Numbered from the stretch's first letter, positions 8,482 to 17,190 are shown. The stretch: 64,000 nucleotides of DNA from Pseudomonadota bacterium (GCA_018902755.1 JAHIQI010000072.1:13033-77032); one strand, 5' to 3'. Program-made: numbers and translations. The notes: generated from the sequence alone by a model not told the origin.

Positions 8482-8673
8482 TAGGTGCTCCTGAAATAGA
8501 TGCTGGATTTTTGTAACACATGCAGGGAGCTGGGGGAAGGGCGGGGCGGGCTGAGGTATGGCGATGTGGGTTGCCATGCGGCCCAGAGGGCGGACTGGAG
8601 AGGCTCGGTGTGGGGAAAAAGCGTCTAATTTATTTACAATAAATATTAATAAAACGAATTAAATTAGCGTTAT

Positions 8674-9495
8674 TTAACGATAATATCTTGATAAAACTTT
8701 GCCGATTTCCTGTGACAAGCGTGCTGCGTTGCGGAAGTCCATATGTGCGCCGTCATAGGTCTGATAGCCCCTTGGGTCGATGTGGAGCCACCGCCCGCCG
8801 GCCTGTTGAAAGCGCTGGACGAAATCCTCGAAATCCAGGCCGCTTGAATTTTCTTCCAACTCACATAAATGGGCCGCACTGGGGGGGCGGTAGGCCAAAA
8901 CCGTGATGCCCCTCTGGTGGAATTCGCTGGTAACTTCCAGGAGTTCGTCCACCATGCGCGGGTTGACCTGCTTGTTTTGGGCCAGTCTGGCGCCCACTCT
9001 GATGTATCTGTCCGACGGCTTGCGCACCGGAAGGGAGGCCTCCCAACCATCGGCATAGTAGAGGTTCAAGGGGAGCCCCCGCGAGAGGTTCAGCAGGTTG
9101 CGAGCGTTGGTCTTGATAAAGGCCTTGCCGGAAAAGTTGTCGCGCCATATCTGGCGGAGTAGGTTCCTGCGTTCGGGAAGCTCCTGGGAGGCCCAGAAGT
9201 TGTAACCGTTGTTTCCGCCCGGCTTAAACAATAGGTGGGGGCAGAGTCCCAACACCAGCGTGGGGTTGGGGCTGTTGGGGTCCAGCAAACTGGCCGCGTG
9301 CTCCAGGTAGCGCCGGTTCAGGGAGCAGGCCACGAAGCCGAAATTGAATATGGACGGATTCCCGCAAGTCTTGGCCATGTGGAGAGGGGACAGGCCCAGA
9401 TACACTCGGGAGTTGCCGACCAGGACAACGTCCTTGGTGGGCGCCTGGCATAGCTTAAGCAGCCAGAAGTGCCTTGTAGTCAAATAGTACGGCAT
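8674..9495 (-). CDS. SGNH/GDSL-like hydrolase-fold protein, 273 aa
   Basis: A G-N-S-R motif at residues 27-30 follows a hydrophobic strand (VVLV), and a D-G-A-H motif occurs at 248-251. Together they give the Ser29/Asp248/His251 set expected of SGNH-fold proteins such as AlgJ/AlgX or DltD. Proteins of this type usually act on surface polysaccharide O-acylation. Most have an N-terminal membrane segment; here the frame is closed by stops just upstream of the ATG, so the protein lacks one. GC content and codon use look lower than the surroundings and the 3' flank (8620-8680) is strikingly AT-rich, which suggests acquisition by transfer. Enzymatic activity is unproven. Confidence 0.6.
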   Translation of the reverse strand: MPYYLTTRHFWLLKLCQAPTKDVVLVGNSRVYLGLSPLHMAKTCGNPSIFNFGFVACSLNRRYLEHAASLLDPNSPNPTLVLGLCPHLLFKPGGNNGYNFWASQELPERRNLLRQIWRDNFSGKAFIKTNARNLLNLSRGLPLNLYYADGWEASLPVRKPSDRYIRVGARLAQNKQVNPRMVDELLEVTSEFHQRGITVLAYRPPSAAHLCELEENSSGLDFEDFVQRFQQAGGRWLHIDPRGYQTYDGAHMDFRNAARLSQEIGKVLSRYYR

Positions 9496-9560
9496 GGACG
9501 GGCTTTCGATCGGTCCAGCTTAGGGTTACATATCTTATATACCGCCATCTGGTCCCAGGC

Positions 9561-9602
9561 AAAAACAATGGGCTTGGCCCAGGCCTCGGCTTGGGCCAAG
9601 CC
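9561..9602 (-). terminator. rho-independent terminator of the universal stress gene
   Basis: An 11-bp perfect stem (GGCTTGGCCCA 9571-9581 with TGGGCCAAGCC 9592-9602) is followed on the minus strand by CATTGTTTTT, complement of 9561-9570. It lies about 140 bp past the stop of the 9741 gene. The rest of 9496-9740 looks like its 3' untranslated region. Confidence 0.85.
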
Positions 9603-9740
9603 CCCAAATCTCGGCAAAAGCCTTTGAGACAAAAGGGTTGGATCTATCTGGTAAGGGAGCGCATTTTCTCCTGTCAACGACAAACCCTCTTGTTCCAAAG
9701 ATAGCCCCGGGCCGTAGCGAATATGCAAAAGAGCCCTGGT

Positions 9741-10691
9741 TTAGTGGACGATCCAGACAGCCTTGTCCTTGGCCTGGCTAAGGAGCTTGCTGGTGACTCG
9801 CCCCATTATGAACGCCTCGATCTTGGTGAGACCTCGCCGTCCCATCACCAGAGTGCCAAAGCCCGCCTGGGTGGCTTCCTCCACCAGGGATTCGGCCCGG
9901 CTCAAGGCTCCGGTGATGACCTTGCAGTCAATCCGGGCATTATCCATTCCAGCCTGTACCAGGATTTTTTCCGCCTTGTCCAGGTTGGAGCCGGCGGCAG
10001 TTTGGGCGGCCTTTTCCCATGCCTCCTCCACCTCTTGAGAAGGGATGCCGGGGGCGGCCAAATCAGCCTGGATGCTCAACCGGCGCACTACGTTTACCAG
10101 CTTCACCTTGGCATCTTTTTGATGGCCGATCATTGCGCCCAAATGCTCCACCGCCCGCAATGATCCTTCCGAGCCGTCAATTCCCACCACGAAGCCCTTG
10201 CTGTCGGGTTTACTTCCGACCACCCACACGGGAAGGTGATGCAAGCCGCTGACCAGTTTGTTGGCCGTGCTGCCCAGCAGGGCATCTTTGATTTTACTCT
10301 CGCCCCGACGCCCGATCGCCACGGCGGTGTATCCCTTTTGGCACTCCTTGAGAATATCTCGGGCGACCCCTTCCGCCCGATCATGGATGTCTATAGTCAC
10401 CGCTTCGGCCGGCAGGCCTGCCTCCACCATGGCGTTGCGAGCCTTTTCCAGGGAGAGATGGGCTTTGTTGGCCTCTCCCCAATCCCAGGCGGCGATTTCC
10501 CTAATCTTGCTTTGAAAGGTCGGAAGATCGCTTATGTCGTAGTAGCTGTCCGGCAATTTGCTGAGCACATGAAACAGGACCACCTTGGCTTTGCTGCCCG
10601 CCAATACCTCCCCCAGGTAACGCGCCATGGCTTGAGCTTGTTCGGAGCAATCCAGGGCAACCAGAATTCGGGTTTCTCTTTCGACGGTCAT
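9741..10691 (-). CDS. tandem universal stress protein (two UspA domains)
   Basis: A 316-residue protein made of two UspA domains, residues about 6-155 and 165-316. Each carries the ATP-binding G-R-R-G-x8-10-G-[ST/R] pattern (G-R-R-G-E-S ... L-G-S-T in the first, G-R-R-G-L-T ... M-G-R-V-T in the second). The first domain fits the canonical G-2x-G-9x-G-S/T better; the second has Arg before Val-Thr. A strong ribosome-binding site (GGAGGG) precedes the ATG. Monocistronic, followed by a hairpin terminator. USPs of this type respond to energy or oxygen stress; the exact role is unknown. Confidence 0.9.
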   Translation of the reverse strand: MTVERETRILVALDCSEQAQAMARYLGEVLAGSKAKVVLFHVLSKLPDSYYDISDLPTFQSKIREIAAWDWGEANKAHLSLEKARNAMVEAGLPAEAVTIDIHDRAEGVARDILKECQKGYTAVAIGRRGESKIKDALLGSTANKLVSGLHHLPVWVVGSKPDSKGFVVGIDGSEGSLRAVEHLGAMIGHQKDAKVKLVNVVRRLSIQADLAAPGIPSQEVEEAWEKAAQTAAGSNLDKAEKILVQAGMDNARIDCKVITGALSRAESLVEEATQAGFGTLVMGRRGLTKIEAFIMGRVTSKLLSQAKDKAVWIVH

Positions 10692-10954
10692 TTCAAACCA
10701 CCCTCCTGACGGTTTTACTTGTTTCTTGAGACGGTAATTGTTTAATTATCTCTCTTTTGATCCACAATGGGAAAAAACTCTCTGAAAAAACGCTCCCGCC
10801 ATGCCTCCGTCGGGTGCCGAGGGCTCAACTACTTGACTATCGGCCTCCTAGGTAAGAAGCCTTTCGATTGGGAGCAGGGGAGAGTGCAAAGCGGCGCGAA
10901 GAATGGACCGTGAAGTAGGCATTAGGCGGAAGCCGGCCGGCCAACATCCGGCCA
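10692..10954. other. intergenic region between the stress gene and tRNA-Leu
   Basis: About 260 bp without a credible gene. It holds the upstream region of the universal stress gene (AT-rich 10720-10790, likely promoter). I see no repeat, mobile element or RNA fold here. The tRNA terminator follows at 10955. Confidence 0.5.
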
Positions 10955-10993
10955 AAAAAATCGGGCGCCTACCTTTCGGCAAGCGCCCGATTT
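10955..10993 (-). terminator. rho-independent terminator of tRNA-Leu
   Basis: AAATCGGGCGC (10958-10968) pairs with GCGCCCGATTT (10983-10993) across a 14-nt loop. On the minus strand the hairpin runs into a T-tract, complement of the A-run that starts at 10954. It lies just past the tRNA 3' end. Confidence 0.8.
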
Positions 10994-11005
10994 TATTATC
11001 TTTAG

Positions 11006-11090
11006 TGGTGCCGTCGGCCGGATTTGAACCGGCACGGGTCTCCCCACCGCCCCCTCAAGACGGCGTGTCTACCTATTCCACCACGACGGC
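11006..11090 (-). tRNA. tRNA-Leu (anticodon GAG)
   Basis: The minus strand folds as a class II tRNA. The acceptor GCCGTCG pairs with CGACGGC, the discriminator is A, and CCA is encoded (11006-11008). The D-arm contains GGTAGACAC. Anticodon stem CCGTC/GGCGG encloses loop TTGAGGG, giving anticodon GAG. A long variable arm is present, and the T-arm GCCGG-TTCAAAT-CCGGC is canonical. It reads CUC/CUU leucine codons. It lies just downstream of secG, an arrangement common in bacteria, and is followed by an intrinsic terminator. Confidence 0.95.
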
Positions 11091-11123
11091 AAATTCACAC
11101 GCATGATTATACCGCGATACGCC

Positions 11124-11474
11124 CTATTTGGCCGCAGGAGCAGGCGCGTTTTTGACAGGCGCGGGAGCGGCCGGTTTGGCCGGGGCCGGTGCGGTCTTGG
11201 CCGCGGGAGCCGCCGTGCGTCCCTCCATAACCGAGGAGGGCCCCCCCACGGTGTGGCCGAAGACGGCCAGGCCCAGGGAGGTAAACATGAAAACGATGGC
11301 CACCACCGTGGTCATTTTGCTCAGGAAGGTGGCCGCGCCGGTGCTGCCGAAGACGGTCTGGGAGCTGCCGCCGAAAGCCGCGCCGACTGAGGCGCCCTTG
11401 CCGGTTTGCAACAGAACCACCAGGACTAGGGTGACGCTGGCCAGGAGATGGATGATCAGGGTAACTGTGGTCAT
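11124..11474 (-). CDS. secG: preprotein translocase subunit SecG
   Basis: A 116-residue protein with two transmembrane helices (about residues 3-22 and 54-75) joined by the conserved L-Q-x-G-K-G-A-x-x-G-A-A-F-G-G loop, the SecG signature. It assists SecYE-dependent export in the inner membrane. The C-terminal 30 residues are a low-complexity Ala/Pro/Lys tail, common in this phylum. It follows tpiA by 18 bp on the same strand, so it belongs to the gap-pgk-tpiA-secG unit. Confidence 0.93.
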   Translation of the reverse strand: MTTVTLIIHLLASVTLVLVVLLQTGKGASVGAAFGGSSQTVFGSTGAATFLSKMTTVVAIVFMFTSLGLAVFGHTVGGPSSVMEGRTAAPAAKTAPAPAKPAAPAPVKNAPAPAAK

Positions 11475-11492
11475 GCTTTTATATTTCTCTAA

Positions 11493-12245
11493 CTACGCCG
11501 CTTGGATGATGCCCAGGAAGCTTTCGGCCTTCAATGAAGCGCCGCCCACCAGGGCTCCGTCGACCTCGGGTTGATTTAAAAGACCGGCCGCGTTGGCCGG
11601 ATTGACACTACCTCCATACAGGATTCTGGTAGAGTTCGCAACATCTTTGTCAAATCGGGACCCTATCCAGCCCCGTAAATATGCATGCGCCTGGGCGGCC
11701 TGCTCCTCAGTGGCGGTCAACCCGGTGCCTATGGCCCACACCGGTTCGTAGGCGATGGTCACCTTGTTCATCTGCCCGGCCTCCAGGCCGGCCAGGCCGC
11801 CGGCCAACTGGCTCTCCAAAACGCCCTCGGTCTGCCCGGACTCGCGCTCGGCCTGGGTTTCGCCCACGCACAGGATGGGCCGCAAACCCGCCTTCAGGGC
11901 CGCCTCCAGGCGCAGGCGGCAGGTCTTTTCGGTCTCGCCGAAGTATTGCCGCCGCTCGCTGTGGCCCACCAGGACGTAACGAGCCCCTGCCGCCTTGAGT
12001 TGGGGGCCGCTCACCTCGGCGGTGTAGGCGCCCTTATCTTCCCAGAAAAGATTTTGCCCGCCCACCAGCACCGGGCTGGAGCTGAGGGACAGGGCCACCG
12101 GCTCCAGAGCCAAAAAACCGGGGATAACCAATACATCTATGTCGTCACGCATCAGGCCGGAAGCGATGCCGCCCGCCAGGGACACTGCCTCTTCCACGGT
12201 GAGGTGCAGTTTCCAGTTGCCGGCGATCATGAGTTTGCGGGACAT
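11493..12245 (-). CDS. tpiA: triosephosphate isomerase
   Basis: A 250-residue TIM-barrel enzyme interconverting dihydroxyacetone phosphate and glyceraldehyde 3-phosphate. Visible active-site motifs are N-W-K-L (catalytic Lys12), G-H-S-E-R-R (catalytic His) and A-Y-E-P-V-W-A-I-G-T-G (catalytic Glu), with the C-terminal phosphate loop Y-G-G-S-V. The length is normal. It lies 16 bp downstream of pgk and 18 bp upstream of secG. Confidence 0.97.
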   Translation of the reverse strand: MSRKLMIAGNWKLHLTVEEAVSLAGGIASGLMRDDIDVLVIPGFLALEPVALSLSSSPVLVGGQNLFWEDKGAYTAEVSGPQLKAAGARYVLVGHSERRQYFGETEKTCRLRLEAALKAGLRPILCVGETQAERESGQTEGVLESQLAGGLAGLEAGQMNKVTIAYEPVWAIGTGLTATEEQAAQAHAYLRGWIGSRFDKDVANSTRILYGGSVNPANAAGLLNQPEVDGALVGGASLKAESFLGIIQAA

Positions 12246-12261
12246 GTTTTCTCCCTGTGAG

Positions 12262-13473
12262 TTAGGCGGGATGTCCGCCGTTTTCCAGGCCGGTGTAGCC
12301 GCCCAGGGCCTCCACTGCGGGCAGGGTCTCGCCGGTCAACAGGGCCAGGAAGGCTCCGCCGCCGGTGGATATATAGCTGATGTTCTCGCTCTCGCCCGCG
12401 TTGCTCACCGCCACGTCGGTGTCGCCGCCGCCGATGATGGTAAGGGCGTAGGTCTGGGCCACGGTGGAGACCATGTTGTAGGTGCCCCTGGAAAAGGCGT
12501 CCATCTCAAAGGCCCCCATGGGCCCGTTCCAGATGATGGTTTTGCAGTCTCTAAGCGCCTCGCGGTACAGGGTGCTGGTGGCCGGGCCGATGTCCATGAT
12601 CATCCATTCCTTGGGCACGTCCTGCACGGTCACCAGCTTGGTCTCTGCCTTGCGGTCGTAGCGGTCGGCCACGACGCAGTCCACCGGGATGTACATCTTC
12701 ACCTTGGCGGCCTTGGCGTTTCTGAGCAATACGTTGGCCACCGGCACCAGCTCGGGCTCGTACAGGCTCTTGCCCACGTCGATGCCCACGCTCATCAAAA
12801 AGGTGTTGGCCATGGCCCCGCCGATCAGGATCTTGTCGGCGTGTTCCATGAGGTTTTCCAGGGCGGGCAGCTTGGTCATGGCCTTGGCCCCGCCCAACAC
12901 GGCGGCCAGGGGCCGGGCCGGGTCGATCATGGCCCGCCGGAAGTAGTCCAACTCCTTTTTCATGGTGAAGCCGGCCACGCTCTCGGGCGCGAAATTGACC
13001 ACCGCCACCACCGAGGCGTTTTCCCGGTGGGCCACGGCAAAGGCGTCGTCCACGTACACGTCGCACAGGGAGGCCAGGGCCTTGCCGAACTCGGGATCAT
13101 TGTCGGTCTCACCCTTGTGGAAACGCAGGTTCTCCAGCATCATGACCTGGCCGGGCTTCATGGACCGGACCATTTCTTCCACCTCGGGGCCCACGCAATC
13201 AGGCGCGGCGATCACTTCTTTTTTGAGCAGACGGCCCAGGCGGCGGGCCACCGGGGCCATGGAAAACTTTTCGTCCCGTTTGCCCTTGGGACGGCCCATG
13301 TGGCTGGCCACGATGACCTTGGCGTCCTCGTCCAGGGCATAGTTGATGGTGGGCAGGGCGGCCCGGATGCGGTTGTCGTCGGTGATGTTGCCTTCTTCGT
13401 CCAGGGGTACGTTGAAGTCCACCCGGATCAACACCCGTTTGCCTGCCAGGTCCAACTGATTGATATACTTCAC
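12262..13473 (-). CDS. pgk: phosphoglycerate kinase
   Basis: A 403-residue enzyme transferring phosphate between 1,3-bisphosphoglycerate and ADP. It shows the N-terminal R-V-D-F-N-V-P-L substrate motif, H-x-G-R-P-K-G, and the C-terminal W-N-G-P-M-G-A-F-E and G-G-G-D-T nucleotide-binding motifs. Length is typical. It lies between gapA (82 bp upstream) and tpiA in a glycolysis/gluconeogenesis operon. Confidence 0.97.
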   Translation of the reverse strand: MKYINQLDLAGKRVLIRVDFNVPLDEEGNITDDNRIRAALPTINYALDEDAKVIVASHMGRPKGKRDEKFSMAPVARRLGRLLKKEVIAAPDCVGPEVEEMVRSMKPGQVMMLENLRFHKGETDNDPEFGKALASLCDVYVDDAFAVAHRENASVVAVVNFAPESVAGFTMKKELDYFRRAMIDPARPLAAVLGGAKAMTKLPALENLMEHADKILIGGAMANTFLMSVGIDVGKSLYEPELVPVANVLLRNAKAAKVKMYIPVDCVVADRYDRKAETKLVTVQDVPKEWMIMDIGPATSTLYREALRDCKTIIWNGPMGAFEMDAFSRGTYNMVSTVAQTYALTIIGGGDTDVAVSNAGESENISYISTGGGAFLALLTGETLPAVEALGGYTGLENGGHPA

Positions 13474-13555
13474 GCCTGCAACCCTCCACCACGATTAGGC
13501 CGCGCCCAAGCCCTCCACCTGCCGCCGCCATTGGTCGATATTTTTTAAGGCCGGT

Positions 13556-14563
13556 CTACATGCTTCGGGCCACCATGGCCGCCAGGTCGATCAGGCGGGA
13601 GGCATAGCCCATCTCGTTGTCGTACCAGGACAGGACCTTGACCATGCGCCCGCCGATGACCTGGGTCAGGGGAGCATCCACCACCGAGGAGTAGGGGCAC
13701 CCGGTGTAGTCCACGGACACCAGGGGCACCTCGGTTACCTTGAGCACGCCTTTCATGGGGCCCTCGGCCGCGGCGCGCAGGGCGTCGTTCACCCCCTGGG
13801 CGGTGCAGTCCATGCCCAGGCGGCAGGTCAGGTCCACCAGGGAGACATCGGGAGTGGGCACCCGGATGGCGAAGCCGTCCAGCTTGCCCTTTAGCTCGGG
13901 GATGACCAGGGTCACCGCCTTGGCCGCGCCGGTGGTGGTGGGGATCATGCTCATGGCCGCGGCCCGGGCCCGGCGGATGTCCTTGTCGCTGCCGTCCAGG
14001 ATGCGCTGGCTCATGGTGTAGGCATGGGTGGTGGTCAGCAGGCCGTGCTCGAGGCCGAAGGTGTCGTTCAGCACCTTGGCCACCGGAGCCAGGCAGTTGG
14101 TGGTGCAGGAGGCGTTGGAGACCACCACGTGCTTGGCCGCGTCGTAGATGCCGTCGTTGACCCCCATGACGATGGTGGCGTCGGGGTCCTTGCCCGGCGC
14201 GCCCATGACCACTTTCTTGGCCCCGGCCTCAATGTGCCCCAGGTTCTCCTCGCGCATCTTGAACTTGCCGGTGGTCTCCAGGACCAGGTCCGCGCCCACT
14301 TGGCCCCATTGGCACTTGTCGGGGCTGGCCTGACGGGTCACCGCCACCCGCATGCCGTTGATTAGCAGTTCGTCGCCCTTGAAGCCCACCTCGCGGTCGT
14401 AAGTGCGATGCACGGAGTCGTATTGCAGAAGGTGAGCCAGTTGGGCCGTATCCGCCCTGGCGTTGACCGCCACCAGCTCCAGATCAGAGTGTCCCTGGCC
14501 CAGAATGCGGGTGGCCAGGCGCCCGATGCGTCCAAAACCGTTAATGCCGACTTTAACCGCCAT
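13556..14563 (-). CDS. gapA: glyceraldehyde-3-phosphate dehydrogenase, type I
   Basis: A 335-residue NAD-dependent enzyme. The N-terminal Rossmann motif is G-I-N-G-F-G-R-I-G-R, and the catalytic cysteine sits in S-N-A-S-C-T-T-N-C-L-A-P. The C terminus has the usual W-Y-D-N-E-x-G-Y. AAGGAGG lies 7-8 nt before the ATG. It is the first gene of the gap-pgk-tpiA-secG unit; a promoter candidate is at 14743-14771. Confidence 0.97.
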   Translation of the reverse strand: MAVKVGINGFGRIGRLATRILGQGHSDLELVAVNARADTAQLAHLLQYDSVHRTYDREVGFKGDELLINGMRVAVTRQASPDKCQWGQVGADLVLETTGKFKMREENLGHIEAGAKKVVMGAPGKDPDATIVMGVNDGIYDAAKHVVVSNASCTTNCLAPVAKVLNDTFGLEHGLLTTTHAYTMSQRILDGSDKDIRRARAAAMSMIPTTTGAAKAVTLVIPELKGKLDGFAIRVPTPDVSLVDLTCRLGMDCTAQGVNDALRAAAEGPMKGVLKVTEVPLVSVDYTGCPYSSVVDAPLTQVIGGRMVKVLSWYDNEMGYASRLIDLAAMVARSM

Positions 14564-14742
14564 TGCCCAGCACCTCCTTGGGGTTTGCGTGGGTCTATTT
14601 GCTCTAAAATTGTAAGCCGGGCTCCAACCAATTCACCGGGCCGGCGCCCGGTTATTAGGAGCCAGGTGGGTTCGGTTGACCGCCCGGAAGGGGCTATGCG
14701 CAAAGGCGCAAAGCTTATCAAAGCGTTGCGCTGTGTAACCTA

Positions 14743-14771
14743 AACTTAAACTCCGCCAGGGGCGGGGTCAA
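14743..14771 (-). promoter_or_regulatory. sigma70-type promoter of the gapA operon
   Basis: Minus strand TTGACC (14766-14771), a 17-bp spacer and TAAGTT (14743-14748). The predicted start gives a leader of about 170 nt before gapA. Nothing else recognisable lies in 14564-14742. Confidence 0.5.
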
Positions 14772-14801
14772 GGTTTTTCCCCGATTTGAAACGCTCCGGG
14801 G

Positions 14802-15302
14802 CTAAAGGCCGCGCCGCAAAAGAAGGGCGTCTTCCCCCTCGGGGAAATAGTAACCCGGCCGCCTTTCCTCTAGGCAAAATTCCAAGGAATAGTATAGGGA
14901 TAATGCGGCAATATTGCCGGTGCGAACTTCCAGCCCGGCCCGGACGGCCCCATGCTCCCGGGCCAGGGCCAGACAGTGGAGCAAAAGGTAGCGGCCCAGG
15001 CCCCGGCGCTGGAAAGCCGGGTGCACCGCGATGTTCTGCACCTTGGCCATGGAGGCCACCAGCCACATGCAACAGAAGGCGGCCACCTGGTCGTCCACCA
15101 GTGCCACATGGTCCATGGACATGGGCATGCAAAGCTCTTCCATGAACAGGCTGCGGGGCCAGGGATTTTTAAAGCATGCCATTTCAATGGCCGCCACCTG
15201 GTCCAGGTGCTTCCTGGCCAGGGGCAGGATGGAAACCCGCAAGCCCCGCGGGGGCAGGGGCTCAGGTAGAGAGCAACTCGCTGGCGACGGAGATGCTGTC
15301 AC
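14802..15302 (-). CDS. rimI: ribosomal-protein-alanine N-acetyltransferase (RimI-like GNAT)
   Basis: A 166-residue GNAT acetyltransferase. The acetyl-CoA loop is seen in I-A-V-H-P-A-F-Q-R-R-G-L-G-R, and the RimI-like tail has an L-E-V-R-x-G-N ... A-L-x-L-Y segment. RimI acetylates the N-terminal Ala of ribosomal protein S18; that assignment rests on similarity to the family. The GTG at 15302 is chosen because a GAGG site lies 7 nt upstream, although this makes the gene overlap the preceding PTS gene by 41 bp; a TTG at 15242 would remove the overlap but has no ribosome-binding site. Last gene of the lpt-rpoN-pts cluster. Confidence 0.8.
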   Translation of the reverse strand: MTASPSPASCSLPEPLPPRGLRVSILPLARKHLDQVAAIEMACFKNPWPRSLFMEELCMPMSMDHVALVDDQVAAFCCMWLVASMAKVQNIAVHPAFQRRGLGRYLLLHCLALAREHGAVRAGLEVRTGNIAALSLYYSLEFCLEERRPGYYFPEGEDALLLRRGL

Positions 15303-15660
15303 GGCCGGCCTCGCACACGGTGTGGGCCAGTTGGCCCAGACTGGTTCCTTCGCGGCTGGTGGCGGCTTTGATGAGCATGGGCAGGTTTACCCCGGTGACC
15401 ACCTCGTGGCGACCTTCTTCCAGGAAAGCCAGGGAAATGTTGTTGGGGGAGCCGCCGAACATGTCGGTGAGGATCAGGACCCCTTGATTGGAGTCTACCT
15501 TGGCGATGGCCGCTTCCAAACGGGTGTGCAGGCTATCAGCCGCGGTGTTGGAGTCCACCGAAACCGTGGCCACCTGCTCCACCTTGCCCAAGATGAACTC
15601 TGCCGCGCTTACCAACTCCCGGCCCAGGCGGGCGTGGGTGATTATCACTAATCCAATCAA
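15262..15660 (-). CDS. PTS system mannose/fructose-family EIIA component
   Basis: A 132-residue EIIA-Man-type protein. The phosphorylated His is His9 in I-I-T-H-A-R-L-G, and L-T-D-M-F-G-G-S-P-N-N is the family's second signature. I chose TTG at 15660, just past the rapZ stop, because the EIIA fold starts there; an upstream start at 15738 would add 26 Arg-rich residues absent from the family. Like other Desulfobacterota, the cluster carries EIIA domains without obvious sugar permeases, so a regulatory role is more likely than sugar transport. Confidence 0.88.
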   Translation of the reverse strand: MIGLVIITHARLGRELVSAAEFILGKVEQVATVSVDSNTAADSLHTRLEAAIAKVDSNQGVLILTDMFGGSPNNISLAFLEEGRHEVVTGVNLPMLIKAATSREGTSLGQLAHTVCEAGRDSISVASELLST

Positions 15661-15665
15661 AATAT

Positions 15666-16553
15666 CTATTCCATGGCAACGTCGCGGTGTCGCAAGGTCA
15701 GGCGCACGCCGGAGGCGGCGAGATTTCTGACCAGCCATTCGGCCACGGCCACGGAGCGGTGATGCCCCCCGGTGCAGCCCAAAGCCACCGTCAACTGGGT
15801 TTTACCCTCCCTTTGATAGGCAGGGATGAGAAATTCCAGTAGCTCTTTGAACTTCTTGAGGAATTCTTTGGACTCTTGCCCTCGGAAAATAAAATCTACC
15901 ACCTGGGGCTCGCGGCCGTCAAGGTGGCGCAACTCATCGACAAAATAGGGGTTGGCCAAAAAGCGTACGTCCATCACTAGGTCGGCTTCCTGGGGCAGCC
16001 CGTGTTTGAAACCAAAAGTGATGAAGTTGACCTGCATGCGGGCGGGCTCGCCGCCTTGGCTGTAGAGGTTGAAAACCTCTTGCCTCAGGTCGTGCACCGT
16101 GAAGCGGCTGGTGTCGATTATCTGGTTGGCCAACTCCTTGAGGGGCATCAGCAGAGCCCGCTCCCGGTCCAGGCCATCGCGCACCGAGCCGCCGGGGCCT
16201 GACAGGGGGTGTTGGCGCCGGGTCTGGGAGAAGCGGCGAATGAGCACCTCGTCGGAGGCCTCCAGGTATAGCAACTCCAGGTTGTGACCCTGGTTGGCCA
16301 GGCGCAGGAAGGTGCGGGGGAAGCGCTCCACGAAATCGTGGGCGCGCACGTCCATGACCAGGGCGGCCTGGAACGATTCGCCCACGTGGCGCAGGGGGAG
16401 TTTGACGAAAGCTGGAAGGAGATCCACCGGCAGGTTGTCCACGGCGTAGAAGTCCAGGTCCTCCAGGGCCTTGAGGGCCGTGGATTTGCCGGTGCCGGAC
16501 AGGCCGGTGATCACCACGAAGCGGGCAGGGACTTGGTGGTCTTGGCTGCTCAT
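15666..16553 (-). CDS. rapZ: RapZ/YvcJ-family nucleotide-binding protein
   Basis: A 295-residue P-loop protein with Walker A G-L-S-G-T-G-K-S at residues 17-24 and the family C-terminal signature G-C-T-G-G-H-H-R-S-V. In E. coli RapZ binds small RNA and RNase E to control amino-sugar synthesis; in other phyla the homologue binds ATP/GTP and its role is less clear. Its place next to ptsN, hpf and rpoN is conserved in proteobacteria. The stop is 5 bp from the downstream EIIA start. Confidence 0.94.
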   Translation of the reverse strand: MSSQDHQVPARFVVITGLSGTGKSTALKALEDLDFYAVDNLPVDLLPAFVKLPLRHVGESFQAALVMDVRAHDFVERFPRTFLRLANQGHNLELLYLEASDEVLIRRFSQTRRQHPLSGPGGSVRDGLDRERALLMPLKELANQIIDTSRFTVHDLRQEVFNLYSQGGEPARMQVNFITFGFKHGLPQEADLVMDVRFLANPYFVDELRHLDGREPQVVDFIFRGQESKEFLKKFKELLEFLIPAYQREGKTQLTVALGCTGGHHRSVAVAEWLVRNLAASGVRLTLRHRDVAME

Positions 16554-16711
16554 TTCAGGCTTGCCTGCCGTGAGTCCGCTCCTGACCCGTGAAGTTTTAC
16601 GCGCGCCGCGCCCGGGTTGGGGCGCTGACCGGCTGCTCGTTGCCGATCAAACCGTTGGGGACCGACGGCGTCCCCAGGTGATGGCGTGGCGTATTTTGAA
16701 AACCGGCCGAG

Positions 16712-17173
16712 CTAGAATTCTTCGTCTTGCGATTCGATGATCTCGTAGATTTCGCGTGCGTCGGAGGCTTCCATGAGTTGCTGACGCACCGCGTTGCTTT
16801 TCAACAGACGGCTGATGCGGGCCAGGGCCTTGAGATGGGTGCCGGCGCTGTTGTCCGGGGCCACCACCAGAAAAAACAAATGGGCGGGCTTCCCGTCCAG
16901 GGAGTCGAAGTCCACCCCGGCCCGGGAGCGCCCAAAGGAGAGCAACAGCGTGTCCAGGCCCACCATCTTGCCGTGGGGGATGGCTATGCCGTCGCCGATG
17001 CCGGTGGAGCCCAGCTTTTCGCGCTCCACCAGCACCTCCATGAGTTTGGCGGTTTCCAATTGGGGGTGGCCTGCCACCAGGGGGCGGCACAACTCTTCCA
17101 TGACCGCGCGTTTGCCGCGGCCGCCCAGGTCTGCCACCACCTGCTCGGAAGTAAGTATGTCGGTAAGCTTCAT
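16712..17173 (-). CDS. ptsN: nitrogen-regulatory PTS EIIA protein (PtsN)
   Basis: A 153-residue EIIA-Fru/Ntr domain with the phosphorylatable His67 in G-I-A-I-P-H-G-K. The length is that of PtsN, not a permease-linked EIIA. PtsN receives phosphate through PtsP/NPr and affects potassium and nitrogen control. It starts 17 bp after hpf in the rpoN cluster. A 158-bp gap separates it from rapZ; I see no clear terminator there. Confidence 0.93.
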   Translation of the reverse strand: MKLTDILTSEQVVADLGGRGKRAVMEELCRPLVAGHPQLETAKLMEVLVEREKLGSTGIGDGIAIPHGKMVGLDTLLLSFGRSRAGVDFDSLDGKPAHLFFLVVAPDNSAGTHLKALARISRLLKSNAVRQQLMEASDAREIYEIIESQDEEF

Positions 17174-17190
17174 CCGGCGGAACCCTCGAT

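Noticed and set aside
9480..9728. Possible upstream exon or frameshifted N terminus of the SGNH-like gene (82-aa frame).
   Set aside because: This stretch contains a strong terminator (9561-9602) of the universal stress gene and no SGNH-like N-terminal sequence; it is 3' untranslated DNA.
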